Positions 52,023 to 60,664 of a stretch of 64,000 nucleotides of DNA are shown one piece after another. Positions within the stretch are counted from its first letter, which is position 1. Each line of letters starts with the position of its first letter. The notes beneath the pieces are model-generated. The model searched no databases. It worked only from the letters and a program-made list of their open reading frames with translations, and was not told the origin of the DNA. The translations under genes and the position numbers were made by a program. The DNA comes from JAAXQD01 sp963790095 (GTDB taxonomy: Bacteria; Desulfobacterota; Desulfobacteria; Desulfobacterales; UBA11574), in assembly GCA_963790095.1 (NCBI GenBank), contig CAWBNO010000008.1:124001-188000 (forward strand), read 5' to 3'.

Positions 52023-52035
52023 ATAGCCCTTTCCC
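52009..52035. repeat. Solo end of family-B palindromic element
   Basis: GTTTCCATCCATAAATAGCC matches the terminal sequence of the element at 39832-39973, one mismatch in about 22 bases. Only this end is present; it provides the last codons and stop of the upstream gene. Confidence 0.6.
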
Positions 52036-52074
52036 TAAAAGGAGAGGCCTCTACAGGTTCAAGCGAAACCCCTT

Positions 52075-53046
52075 CTAAAGGACATTTAGCATATCCGTTA
52101 TCATGAGATATTCAGAATCGGTACCATCATAATCATACGTTGCTTCTTCTCCGATTATTGGAACCAATTTAACCTTTCCACCGAAAAACTCAGACGTAAT
52201 ATTTTCAACCTCTTTTATACTTAGGTTTTTCCTCAAAAAATATTTTGAATACACATTTGGATATCCCAATCTACGTGTAATTCGGAATAGCTTTAATTGT
52301 ACGTTTGGATTGAGGGCTTTACGAAGACCATATGCAGCGTTCACCGTATTAATATTAAAAAAATTAGGATTCGCAGACATCACGGAGGAAAGCCGAAACC
52401 CCTGCCTGCCGTAACCGTCTTTCTTATGGGAAAGCGGGTGCTCCGTGTCATTCACAAGCTTAAGGGGATGTCTGCCGAGTCTGTCTCTATCCGCTTCAAT
52501 ACATACTGCTGGGAATACGATCGCCGCCGGTTCCTGGTATTTTTGGATGATATTCAGGAAATCCTCAATAAATTTTTTTGTCGTCAAGGGGGAATCCGAG
52601 GCAACAAATAACGCATGTTTCTGATCCTTGAAAGCGGCGCTGGCTGCATAACCCTTAATTAAATTTCCTGCGATTGAATTCTGTTTGACCTTGCTTGGTT
52701 TAATATTGAAATCTTCAATGATGTTAGAAGGAATCTTTGAGTTCTGGTTCACAACGCAGCACGGCTTCTCGAATGTATTGATTAAATTGCCCAGCCGCTG
52801 CTCGAGAAGCATTTGATGGCCGACAATAATGATGTCATCGATTAAATCACTGGCAAAAAGGTTTTCGAGTGTATATTGTATCAAAGGTTTGCATTCTTCT
52901 TTGCCATCCTTAACCGTTTTAAACTCCCTCAAGGGTTTATAGCCCGACTCGATGAACTTTTCCCCATAATTTTCCGCAACGATCCTGCTGTACTTTTTAA
53001 CTTCTCGCTTATTGTTATATCCTGCCATTAAAATTGCGCTGGTCAT
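52075..53046 (-). CDS. NTP-transferase-family (GT-A fold) protein
   Basis: 323 residues, MobA-like nucleotidyltransferase start MTSAILMAGYNNKREVKKY, then HALFVASDSPLTTKKFIEDF with the DxD-like Asp of the nucleotide site (ASDSP). The C-terminal half is variable, and the acceptor is unknown; it may activate a sugar or other small molecule. Converges with the RAMA-like gene. GAGAG lies just before the ATG. Confidence 0.75.
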   Translation of the reverse strand: MTSAILMAGYNNKREVKKYSRIVAENYGEKFIESGYKPLREFKTVKDGKEECKPLIQYTLENLFASDLIDDIIIVGHQMLLEQRLGNLINTFEKPCCVVNQNSKIPSNIIEDFNIKPSKVKQNSIAGNLIKGYAASAAFKDQKHALFVASDSPLTTKKFIEDFLNIIQKYQEPAAIVFPAVCIEADRDRLGRHPLKLVNDTEHPLSHKKDGYGRQGFRLSSVMSANPNFFNINTVNAAYGLRKALNPNVQLKLFRITRRLGYPNVYSKYFLRKNLSIKEVENITSEFFGGKVKLVPIIGEEATYDYDGTDSEYLMITDMLNVL

Positions 53047-53196
53047 TTCATCTCTCTTTCAAAACCATATAAATTAATGTTGATACCGTGTTCTGTCCGA
53101 AGGCACTCAATGGATAAAAATAAAATCGAGAAAATCCATGACAAAGGTTAACATTATGCTTTAACAGGGTATGGGCATGAATGAATGGATAAAAAA

Positions 53197-53480
53197 CTAA
53201 AGAAATTTATACATAGCAAAGTACAGATCTTTCCGGGTCGGGTTTCCGGTTTTTACGAACCCAAGTTTTCCATAGAATGCCTCCGAGCTGGGAAATTTGG
53301 TTACCTGAACTTCAATTTCCTGGAGACCGGCCTTCCTAAGTCGCTCTTCACAGTGCTGGTAGATGAGGGTTCCATAGCCTTTCCTGCCATATTTTTTGGA
53401 AACCTGTATGGTTCAAATTGTCTACGATACCTACCTTCATAGGCATAAAAGTGACAATGAAATCCAGGGCATGGCAAGTA
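53197..53480 (-). pseudogene. GNAT-acetyltransferase remnant
   Basis: On the reverse strand the frame reads KKYGRKGYGTLIYQHCEERLR, KAGLQEIEVQVTKFPSSEAFYGKLGF and KTGNPTRKDLYFAMYKFL before a stop at 53197: the acetyl-CoA loop (RKGYGT) and C-terminal strand of a GNAT. It is broken near CCAAAAAATATGG, upstream of which another frame reads MPMKVGIVDNL, consistent with a GNAT core strand. The gap 53047-53739 otherwise holds only short repeats. Confidence 0.5.
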
Positions 53481-53605
53481 AAATGCAGATATCCAAAATC
53501 AAGCAAATTGTCAATGAACAAAAAAACTTTTTACAATTTCAGGAGTTTTGAATATATAACGTCTGTTTGATTGAGACAGGATTTTTTGGGAAGAAGAAAT
53601 CCTTT

Positions 53606-53650
53606 GGGGCCATCTGGATTGGGGCCATCTGGATCGGGGCCATCGCCATC
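53606..53650. repeat. Three 15-bp tandem repeats
   Basis: GGGGCCATCTGGATT, GGGGCCATCTGGATC and GGGGCCATCGCCATC in tandem. They could encode GAIWI or, on the other strand, DGPNP-type repeats, but no gene can be supported here. Confidence 0.6.
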
Positions 53651-53739
53651 AACAGCGGGATTGATAAAAGCCTGATATTCGGTTATGGGATATCCGGCTG
53701 GAAAATTCTAAACAAGAATATAACCAGGGGAGATCAACC

Positions 53740-54882
53740 ATTTTTTTACTCGTTTTTTTAAGCATTTACAGTGGAGTCCATCTCTATTGTTTTCTGAAGA
53801 TAAAGCGGTCCCTGATATCTAGCTCCCGGGTAACCGACATTTTGGCAGTCTTTTTTGCCTTGATGGTCGTTGCCCCGATCATTGTTCGAATTCTGGAAAA
53901 ACATGGCTTCGAGTCCATGGCACGACCAATGGCCTATTTGGGTTATACGTGGATGGGCCTTTTATTTCTCTTTGTCTCTTCCCTACTGGTTCTGGATATA
54001 TTTCGCTTTTTTCTTTATATCTCCGGCCTGATACTTCAGTCTGATTTTTCTGGGATATCGCCTTCACCCCGCTTTTCTTTTATCATTTCCTTAACCCTCT
54101 CCGTTGTCATCGGCGCATACGGTGCTTTTGAAGCCAAAAGAATACGCGTGGAACACGTGACCATCGAAACCCATAAAATCCCAAAAAATTTAGGAAGGTT
54201 GAAGATTGTACAGATCTCCGATGTGCATCTCGGATTGATGGTAAGAGAAAAAAGATTAAAAAGGATTCTCGATCGGGTTAAATCTGCAAACCCCGACATT
54301 TTGGTATCCACGGGGGATCTTCTTGACGGCCAGACCGACAACCTCTCAAACCTTGCTGGGATGCTAAGGGATGTTCCCACAACGTATGGGAAATTTGCGG
54401 TCACGGGCAACCACGAATTTTATGCCGGGATCACCCGGGCTCTGGAATTTATTAAGAACGCCGGATTTACGATTCTTAGAGGGGAGGGATTGACCGTTTC
54501 GGGATTACTAAATATTGCCGGTGTGGATGACACTGCTGGACGTCGCTTCGGCCTGGGAACTACGGTCTCGGAAAAGGCGTTATTGGCAGATCTTCCCCGT
54601 GAAAAGTTTACGCTATTACTGAAACACAGACCCCTGGTAGATAAAGATGCATTGGGCTTTTTCGATCTCCAGCTGTCCGGACACATCCATAAGGGGCAGA
54701 TCTTTCCGTTCAACCTGATAACCATGCTGTTTTATCCGGTGGTTTCAGGCTTACACAAAATTGAGACAAATGCATGGCTCTATGTAAGCAGAGGTTCTGG
54801 AACATGGGGTCCGCCGATTCGATTTATGTCTCCGCCCGAGGTCACGCTGATTGAACTTGCTTATTGCGGAATCGGGGATTGA
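53740..54882 (+). CDS. Membrane-anchored metallophosphoesterase
   Basis: About 380 residues: several N-terminal membrane helices (FLLVFLSIYSGVHLY, then AVFFALMVVAPIIVRIL and WMGLLFLFVSSLLVL), then a cytosolic or periplasmic calcineurin-like phosphoesterase with DVHLGLMV (metal-binding), STGDLLDG, TGNHEFYAG and SGHIHKGQI. A start at TTG 53842 would lose the first helix. Upstream the frame is open and a GGGGAG Shine-Dalgarno sits seven bases before an ATT codon at 53740, which I read as a rare ATT start; this is an inference. Substrate unknown, possibly a lipid-linked phosphate. Confidence 0.85.
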   Translation: MFLLVFLSIYSGVHLYCFLKIKRSLISSSRVTDILAVFFALMVVAPIIVRILEKHGFESMARPMAYLGYTWMGLLFLFVSSLLVLDIFRFFLYISGLILQSDFSGISPSPRFSFIISLTLSVVIGAYGAFEAKRIRVEHVTIETHKIPKNLGRLKIVQISDVHLGLMVREKRLKRILDRVKSANPDILVSTGDLLDGQTDNLSNLAGMLRDVPTTYGKFAVTGNHEFYAGITRALEFIKNAGFTILRGEGLTVSGLLNIAGVDDTAGRRFGLGTTVSEKALLADLPREKFTLLLKHRPLVDKDALGFFDLQLSGHIHKGQIFPFNLITMLFYPVVSGLHKIETNAWLYVSRGSGTWGPPIRFMSPPEVTLIELAYCGIGD

Positions 54883-54936
54883 AATGGCCTCCAATCTTTT
54901 TGAAACGAAAAACATTGTCACACCTAATTGCAATGA

Positions 54937-55095
54937 CTATATTTTTCGCCATTTCGACGTCATCATTTCCCCCATATCGACATCGACAGTATCCGGCAAT
55001 TCGTTCTCCTGACACGCAACAAATAAGCAGGCGATAAAAAATCCCAGACAAAAAATAGCCGCTGTCACTGCAATGATCAGTAGCATTTTAAACAT
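54937..55095 (-). CDS. Small single-helix membrane protein
   Basis: 52 residues: MFKMLLIIAVTAAIFCLGFF, then IACLFVACQENELPDTVDVD and a short basic end. A hydrophobic segment covers residues 4-27; a Cys after LFVA could suit lipidation, but the motif is not a clean lipobox. An AGGGGTGAG element precedes the ATG at 55095. No family recognised. Lies between the phosphoesterase (convergent) and the TPR lipoprotein genes. Confidence 0.5.
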   Translation of the reverse strand: MFKMLLIIAVTAAIFCLGFFIACLFVACQENELPDTVDVDMGEMMTSKWRKI

Positions 55096-55247
55096 CGTCT
55101 CTCACCCCTTCAATCTTTTCAGCGATGATAATTGACGGCTTCGTATTATAAATACGAAGCCTGTGGTATTCCGAGTATTTAAGGGCTTATCGATGCAAAA
55201 ATCATGCAAAAAATGGGGAGTCTGACCAGTTCTATATAATTCAATGG

Positions 55248-55630
55248 TTAGGCAGGATTGAAGGTGACGCCAACCGCGATTGTGAAAAAAACTTCACAGT
55301 TGTGATGACCGGTTTTACATAAGAGCATCCTCTCAACCTGTTCAGCCGTTTGCATTGCCTTTTGCGGGCTTCTTCTTTGGATGTTATCGCGGTCGATATA
55401 AAAATCTCCGTATCTGTCCGTGCTGATATACGTGCGGTTCTTAAGTCGCTTAATAAAATAGATCCCCTGGACCCGGGCTTGATGGAAGCGGCAACCTTTT
55501 TTGAAGTGATTTTATATCTCCCATAGTTATCCGTAGAGATATAAAGTTCATTCTCATCCATATCAATGAAATACGTCCCTCCAGGATATTGACAATTTCC
55601 CTTTTTCTGTTCGAGTCTCAGGGAATACAT
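55248..55630 (-). pseudogene. C-terminal part of the TPR protein, in other frames (two frame breaks)
   Basis: Downstream of the TPR frame, another frame starts YSLRLEQKKGNCQYPGGTYF and reads IDMDENELYISTDNYGRYKITSK, then shifts at an A-run (TTTTTT on + at 55497-55502) into KGCRFHQARVQGIYFIKRLK, NRTYISTDRYGDFYID, ending with a TAA at 55248. The two blocks are a repeated motif (YFI / YISTD.YG). With one base inserted at about 55625, the TPR frame's CDLGAC would read straight into YSLRLEQ, as in other TPR proteins. So this is most likely one TPR-plus-repeat gene broken twice. Confidence 0.55.
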
Positions 55631-56214
55631 GCCCCCAAGTCACAAGCTCTCCAGAAATCGACACACGAACGATCCAACTGACCTATCTTCTTAAATGCAA
55701 TCCCCCGATTGTTATACGCTGTTGAATATTCCGGATCGAGGCGAATGGCTTGGTTAAAATCTTTTATGGCGTCTCCATATTGCCCCAGGCTGTTGTAAAC
55801 AATCCCGCGGTTATAGTACGCATACGCATGGGTTGGGTTCACACGTATGGCCTGGTCAAAATCCTCTATGGCACGCTGGTGCCGGCCCAATTTCTTATAT
55901 GCAATCCCCCGGTTATAGAACACCTTGGTAAAATCAGGATCGATACGAATGGTTCTGTCATAATCTTCAACAGCCCGTTGATACCGACCTATTTTATTGT
56001 GGGCAATTCCTCGGACATAGTAAACTTTTGCATTATTGGGATCAAGACGTATCGCCCGGTTAAAATCTTTTATGGCCAGCTTGTATTTGCCTGATTTCAT
56101 GTATGCAAGGCCATGGTGGAAATAAAGATTTTTTGATTCAGCCACAGCTTTGGTAGCGCAGGCGGTGGTAGCAATCAGAGCGGAACCCAGAAAACATAAG
56201 ATATATTTTCTCAT
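55618..56214 (-). CDS. TPR-repeat lipoprotein
   Basis: 198 residues as read. A signal with a lipobox-like TTAC (near residue 19) is followed by about five TPR units (e.g. AYYNRGIVYNSLGQYGDAIKDF). Probable envelope scaffolding protein. The frame ends at CDLGACIP, where a following frame would continue the family's C-terminal motif; see the neighbouring pseudogene entry. ATG at 56214 with AAAGGA upstream. A terminator for the upstream gene lies just upstream. Confidence 0.8.
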   Translation of the reverse strand: MRKYILCFLGSALIATTACATKAVAESKNLYFHHGLAYMKSGKYKLAIKDFNRAIRLDPNNAKVYYVRGIAHNKIGRYQRAVEDYDRTIRIDPDFTKVFYNRGIAYKKLGRHQRAIEDFDQAIRVNPTHAYAYYNRGIVYNSLGQYGDAIKDFNQAIRLDPEYSTAYNNRGIAFKKIGQLDRSCVDFWRACDLGACIP

Positions 56215-56239
56215 ATTTTTATCCTTTATGATATTTCTA

Positions 56240-56276
56240 AAACACAAAAACCCCACCAATATAGGAGAAGTGGGGT
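56240..56276 (-). terminator. Intrinsic terminator downstream of the YdbL-like gene
   Basis: On the reverse strand ACCCCAC / GTGGGGT (perfect 7-bp stem, 13-base loop) followed by TTTTTGTGTTTT. It follows the ydbH-ydbL genes and precedes the TPR lipoprotein. Confidence 0.85.
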
Positions 56277-56297
56277 CTAAGGATTGAGAATATCCTT

Positions 56298-56340
56298 TCC
56301 GGGGCCCCGCCTAAAAGGGCGGGGGGCTTCAATCCCCGGA
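56298..56340. repeat. GC-rich nested hairpin resembling an IS200/IS605 end
   Basis: Outer stem TCCGGGG (56298-56304) / CCCCGGA (56334-56340) encloses an inner stem CCCCGCC / GGCGGGG with a short loop. Read on the reverse strand, ATTGAAGCCCCCCGCCC then TTTTAGGCGGGG resembles the conserved right-end hairpin of IS200/IS605-type elements. No TnpA or TnpB is present, so it may be a solo end or PATE-like relic. Confidence 0.45.
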
Positions 56341-56441
56341 TTTTAACTGGGCGAGCTGTTGGCGTTCACGTGTTCGCTGTTACTGAAAACGAAAATGTCC
56401 GCCATAAAAACTCCAAAAACCTGGAGTTTTTGAATTGGATA

Positions 56442-56987
56442 CTATCGCACCGGCTTCTGCCACTCTTTGGCAAAGATCTCTGCGATTCGGTCGATCTGAC
56501 CGGCGTCTATCTTCAGGGCTTTGGCCACCTCTGCGTATAACGTTTTACGGTCTCTGTTTTCAGCATCCACGAGGCCGTTCAGGTCTCTTTTCTCCTTGAG
56601 GTTCAACCTGCTGGTATCTGCAACGGAAAGATAGCCGTTGCCCCCTTCATTCAGTGCGCCTTTTGGGTAGTACGCCTTTAATTCTTGAAAACGGTCTTTC
56701 ATTTTTTCCTTCAAGGCGCGAATGGTCGGATTGGAAACGGTGGTCACGTCCTCCGCCCATGCACTGGCAGGACCTAAGGCGAACCGGATTTGTATAGACA
56801 ACTCTTTTTGGTTTTTGGATTGGCCATCCTTTTGAGATGGCTGTTGGCCTCTGATATCGTTCACAATATCTCCGGCAACAGATTCGACTTTTTCCGCCGG
56901 AAAATAGATGTTTATGGTCACGCAGGCACCGAGCATCGCCACCATGAGCATCGCGGTTGTCCACAATAACTTTTGATTTTTTTTCAT
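56442..56987 (-). CDS. ydbL: YdbL-family lipoprotein (DUF1318) with YnbE-like N-terminus
   Basis: 181 residues. The signal ends at a lipobox LGAC (Cys22) followed by VTINIYFPAEKVE, the hallmark of YnbE-like lipoproteins; the rest is a DUF1318/YdbL domain with LKEKRDLNGLVDAENRDRKTLY. In E. coli ynbE and ydbL are separate genes beside ydbH; here both parts are in one polypeptide. It lies 15 bases after the ydbH stop and is likely co-transcribed with ydbH. Strong GGAGG Shine-Dalgarno. Confidence 0.9.
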   Translation of the reverse strand: MKKNQKLLWTTAMLMVAMLGACVTINIYFPAEKVESVAGDIVNDIRGQQPSQKDGQSKNQKELSIQIRFALGPASAWAEDVTTVSNPTIRALKEKMKDRFQELKAYYPKGALNEGGNGYLSVADTSRLNLKEKRDLNGLVDAENRDRKTLYAEVAKALKIDAGQIDRIAEIFAKEWQKPVR

Positions 56988-57002
56988 ATGAACCTCCTCC
57001 CG

Positions 57003-60000
57003 TCATTTGACAACAGGCCCCCCTTTGTGGGTGATCCGTTGGATCCTTTTAACCATGTCTTTGAAACTAACTCGATTGTCTGGATTTTGATTTATAACAT
57101 TTACCCCCGAAAAGCTACCCCTTTTTACGAGATACTCTGTGCCCCCTTCCCGGATGGTACCGTTGATGGTGAATACATCGTTTTCAAGATGGGACCGTAT
57201 GCCGATCTTTTCATAGGGAAACTTTTTGAAAAAGGTTACAAAGGCACCGGCCAACCCCATAAAGGGACTCTGTCCCCCTCCGATCTGTGCAATATTTTCT
57301 ACGGCCTTAACGCTGATCTTTTGCGGAACCCCCTTTTTTTTGAGGGTTTCCAATAACAGATCGAATCTTTGGGGTTGGCCATAGGCGATCTCGAAATCAC
57401 GAATGTACCCGTTCAAGACCCCCTCAATCTTTCCAAATGAAGTGCCGGTGGTTATTTCGGACAGGAGGAGATCGTTCCATTGTGCCTTGAGTTTTATAAC
57501 CGGTGCCGATGTAAAAACCCCCGGAATATCAAGGTCAGATATAAGAATTTTGCCGCCGAATGCTTCGGCCCGAATCTCTCCCTGACTGGTTACCGCGTGC
57601 TTTTCGTATCGGAGGGGATCAAGCATGCCGCTTAAAGTTCCCTCCAAAGGGCGGGTCCAGATCCTGGATAGGAGCGGTTGCAGTTTTATCCGGTCGAATA
57701 CCAGAAAGGTATGGACGGAAAGATCCGGGCCAAAGGGCTGATTCACCTGAACAGGTCCCAGGCGAAGATTTCCGCCGGGCACTCGAATCACGGTGGGAGA
57801 TTCCACGGATATCCGGTTCGGGCCGGTATTCAGGGGGATACTCAACCCTTGTTCAGGAAGCAGGGGAACCCTAACGGCCTGGACCTCGAGCTTTCCTTCG
57901 AGGGTTTCAACAGGCGTTTTGACGAATCGGGATCGGTACCAGACAGGAAGATCGAAATCGATACCCTTTAGCGAGATGTCTCTGTCTCCCAGTAAAAGGT
58001 TTCCCCCATGCCATCCGAGACGGCCTCTGACTTCCCACGCACCCTGAGATTCTTTCACGTTGAATTCAGCTGAAACGGTTCCTCCGGTTTCAAGGTTTTC
58101 CAGAAAGGGTTTCTCGGTCTTGTAGGGCTCCTGCAAAAAGTGGTAAAAGATGGGTTTTAAGGGCACTTGCGGAATGGCTACGGTGAAATCGGTATCTCCC
58201 CTGGATGGATCCTGGTCGAGGTATCCATGGATTTCAATGGGAAGAATACCCTTCAGGTCAAACCTGAGTCCGGAAAGCGCCAGCGATCTTTTTTGAATAT
58301 GGTAGGACCCGTTGTATGAGGTAACAATGGGGTTCTTTTTCAGGTTCAGATAATAACGACCATAAAGGGCTTCACCCCCTTTGGCTTCTAAAGCGCCGGT
58401 AAAATTCATCGTAAAGCGCTTTAAATCGACATCACCTTCCATACCGGTAATAAGGGAAATGTTCTCACCCATTAGGCTGCCATCTTTGTTCTGAAAAACC
58501 AGATCCTCCAAAGACAGCTTTGCCTTCACCCGCCACGGTCCGGCCGCCGCTCCGGTGACATGGATCCGGATGGAATCCCGAGCCGTAAGATCCCAACCTG
58601 CCGGAAGCATACCATGGGCGGCTGCGGCACGAAAAAAAGCGGTTTCTGTACCTTGAATCGTCAGGTTCATCCGGCCTTCTTGCAAATCCGCCGCGAACAA
58701 AATATTTTTCAAATCGGCAGCGTCGAATCGGACCTCTGGGAGTACAACCGATCTTCTTTCTGTATCGATTCTACATTCCGGTATTTGGATACGAATATCT
58801 TTGATCAGAAGACCTCGGGGTCCGGTGTCGATCTTTGTCCGAAGTATTTGGACGGCCACATCTTTGATATCGATCCGGGGATACCGGACCGAAAGAGAAA
58901 TATGCGTCTTAAAATATTCCAGGGTCAGCCCTTTGGCTGACAGGATGTTTTGATCCCAGTCCGTCTCGGCAGATATGGCCACAGCAGGCAAGGGCCCCTT
59001 GGCCTTTATTCGGGCGGAGACCACGCCCTTTAAGTGTATCTCTTTATCGACGAAGGCATAGGGGTTTTTCGTTAACCGGGACTCGAGATCACATTCCCAA
59101 AGCCACTTTCCTTGCGCTTTGACCCCTGCAACGTCACCATTAAGACGAACCATACCTTCGATCCGAACGGGCGTTAAGGCCTTTTTGACTTCCGGTGGGA
59201 AAAAAGAACGGCTCCTTTCAGGCCAAAGCGAAGCCTCTCTCACCTGAAACCGCACCGCACCTTTTTCACCGAATTCTGCCTGGAGGGCCCCTTCCATTTT
59301 TAGGATGTCGGAAAATACCAGATGTATCTGGGCAATGTCCAATCGGTATGTGGGCAAATGAAAGATTCCCTCTGCCTCGAGATGGATGTTCCTTGGCGGA
59401 AGGAACTTGTTCGTCTTTTCCATCAGGGATACACCGACCATTTTGAGTTTCAAAGGAACAAAAGCGATTTTTCCTTGTTTCATATCATAGGAAAGTTCGG
59501 TTTCCATCCCTATGGATTCAGCGGCGGTCACTGAGACGGGCAATGATCCCATCTTTCCCGAGTCAGGGCTTAAAGCGATACCATTACAACCGACTTGGAG
59601 ATTCTCGACGTCGAGCTTTTTTGTGGCATGGGTATACGTAAATCTTGACACAGCGTTTATCCTCTGTATCCCCAATTCCGGACCTTGGAGGGTCATTCCC
59701 TCGGACTGAATCGCACCGTTTAACTCAAGATCAAAAATATCGAACATCTTATCGGTATGGATGTTTACGCTGGGTGCCCTAAAACGAATATTGCGGGAAG
59801 GCTGTTCGATCTCCAGAGCAAAAGACAAGAATAGTGGGCGGTCGGCGCCGACTTTGACATGAATTCCATGGGCCTGGAGGGTCTGATCGTCCATGGCTGC
59901 CCTGATTCGTCCGTCGCGTATTTCCCCTGCTTGGAATTTGATATCTCTGAAAATAAAAAAACCGACAAGTCTCCGAACCATCCTGGCGGGAAAAGAAAGA

Positions 60001-60416
60001 CCCTCTTTCCCGGGTGTCAGGGTCGGCAATTGGAGCCGATCCAAAGAAAGGTCAAGATAAACACCGTTCAACTGCATGTTTTTTATAATGAGGGATCTGT
60101 GACCCAAGGGACCCCTAACGGCCATATCCGCCCTGGCAAAACGAACATCCATTGAAAAGGGTTGCTGTGGGCTCTGGGGTTTGAGATGAATTCCTTTGAT
60201 CTCTAAGACCATGGGTTGAAAGGAGTAGAAAAGACTTTCTATGGTGCACGATGACCCTGTGGATGAAGATAAAGACCGCTCTATGATAGGCTTTATGCCC
60301 TCGGGATGATGATAGAGATAAAACCCCGCACCCAAGAAAAAAACCATCGTAAAACAGAGACCGATGGCTAAAACCAACAAAATTTTTTTAATACGAGCCA
60401 TAGACGCCGACTTCAT
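57003..60416 (-). CDS. ydbH: YdbH-family AsmA-like lipid-transport protein
   Basis: 1,137 residues. One N-terminal membrane helix (about residues 10-30) and a long periplasmic body of repeating beta strands form the predicted bridge for phospholipid transport to the outer membrane. The C-terminal domain ends in FTINGTIREGGTEYLVKRGS and NPDNRVSFKDMVKRI, typical of YdbH. Known partner lipoproteins are YnbE and YdbL, here encoded immediately downstream in one gene. The start is uncertain (60416 or ATG 60401), because neither has a Shine-Dalgarno. A second AsmA-family gene lies at 29.3-33 kb. Confidence 0.9.
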   Translation of the reverse strand: MKSASMARIKKILLVLAIGLCFTMVFFLGAGFYLYHHPEGIKPIIERSLSSSTGSSCTIESLFYSFQPMVLEIKGIHLKPQSPQQPFSMDVRFARADMAVRGPLGHRSLIIKNMQLNGVYLDLSLDRLQLPTLTPGKEGLSFPARMVRRLVGFFIFRDIKFQAGEIRDGRIRAAMDDQTLQAHGIHVKVGADRPLFLSFALEIEQPSRNIRFRAPSVNIHTDKMFDIFDLELNGAIQSEGMTLQGPELGIQRINAVSRFTYTHATKKLDVENLQVGCNGIALSPDSGKMGSLPVSVTAAESIGMETELSYDMKQGKIAFVPLKLKMVGVSLMEKTNKFLPPRNIHLEAEGIFHLPTYRLDIAQIHLVFSDILKMEGALQAEFGEKGAVRFQVREASLWPERSRSFFPPEVKKALTPVRIEGMVRLNGDVAGVKAQGKWLWECDLESRLTKNPYAFVDKEIHLKGVVSARIKAKGPLPAVAISAETDWDQNILSAKGLTLEYFKTHISLSVRYPRIDIKDVAVQILRTKIDTGPRGLLIKDIRIQIPECRIDTERRSVVLPEVRFDAADLKNILFAADLQEGRMNLTIQGTETAFFRAAAAHGMLPAGWDLTARDSIRIHVTGAAAGPWRVKAKLSLEDLVFQNKDGSLMGENISLITGMEGDVDLKRFTMNFTGALEAKGGEALYGRYYLNLKKNPIVTSYNGSYHIQKRSLALSGLRFDLKGILPIEIHGYLDQDPSRGDTDFTVAIPQVPLKPIFYHFLQEPYKTEKPFLENLETGGTVSAEFNVKESQGAWEVRGRLGWHGGNLLLGDRDISLKGIDFDLPVWYRSRFVKTPVETLEGKLEVQAVRVPLLPEQGLSIPLNTGPNRISVESPTVIRVPGGNLRLGPVQVNQPFGPDLSVHTFLVFDRIKLQPLLSRIWTRPLEGTLSGMLDPLRYEKHAVTSQGEIRAEAFGGKILISDLDIPGVFTSAPVIKLKAQWNDLLLSEITTGTSFGKIEGVLNGYIRDFEIAYGQPQRFDLLLETLKKKGVPQKISVKAVENIAQIGGGQSPFMGLAGAFVTFFKKFPYEKIGIRSHLENDVFTINGTIREGGTEYLVKRGSFSGVNVINQNPDNRVSFKDMVKRIQRITHKGGPVVK

Positions 60417-60631
60417 ACGACCACAGTTTTTTGTCTGATCGGAACCCTTGAACCATCGACCATGTAGCGTTTTTGATATGAATTAAAATTCATAAAAATG
60501 AGACAAAGGGCGCAGTGGATTGAAGGGTTCTAACCGAAATGAGCCCAGGAAAAAGGTGCTCCCGAACCTCCCAGGGCATAAGCCGACATCCCTGTCTGTT
60601 AGGCGCTTTTCAGAAATTAACGGAGTGTCCA

Positions 60632-60645
60632 TTTACAATTGTAAA
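60632..60645. other. 14-bp perfect palindrome downstream of the LysM gene
   Basis: TTTACAATTGTAAA, part of a longer imperfect stem with CCAT / ATGG flanks, just beyond the LysM gene's stop on the reverse strand. No T-run follows, so its role (operator or poor terminator) is unclear. Confidence 0.3.
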
Positions 60646-60664
60646 ATGGGCACGGTGCGTTTCT

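Noticed and set aside
53567..53761. 64-codon frame with GAIWI repeats
   Set aside because: Explained by the 15-bp tandem repeat; overlaps the extended phosphoesterase frame.
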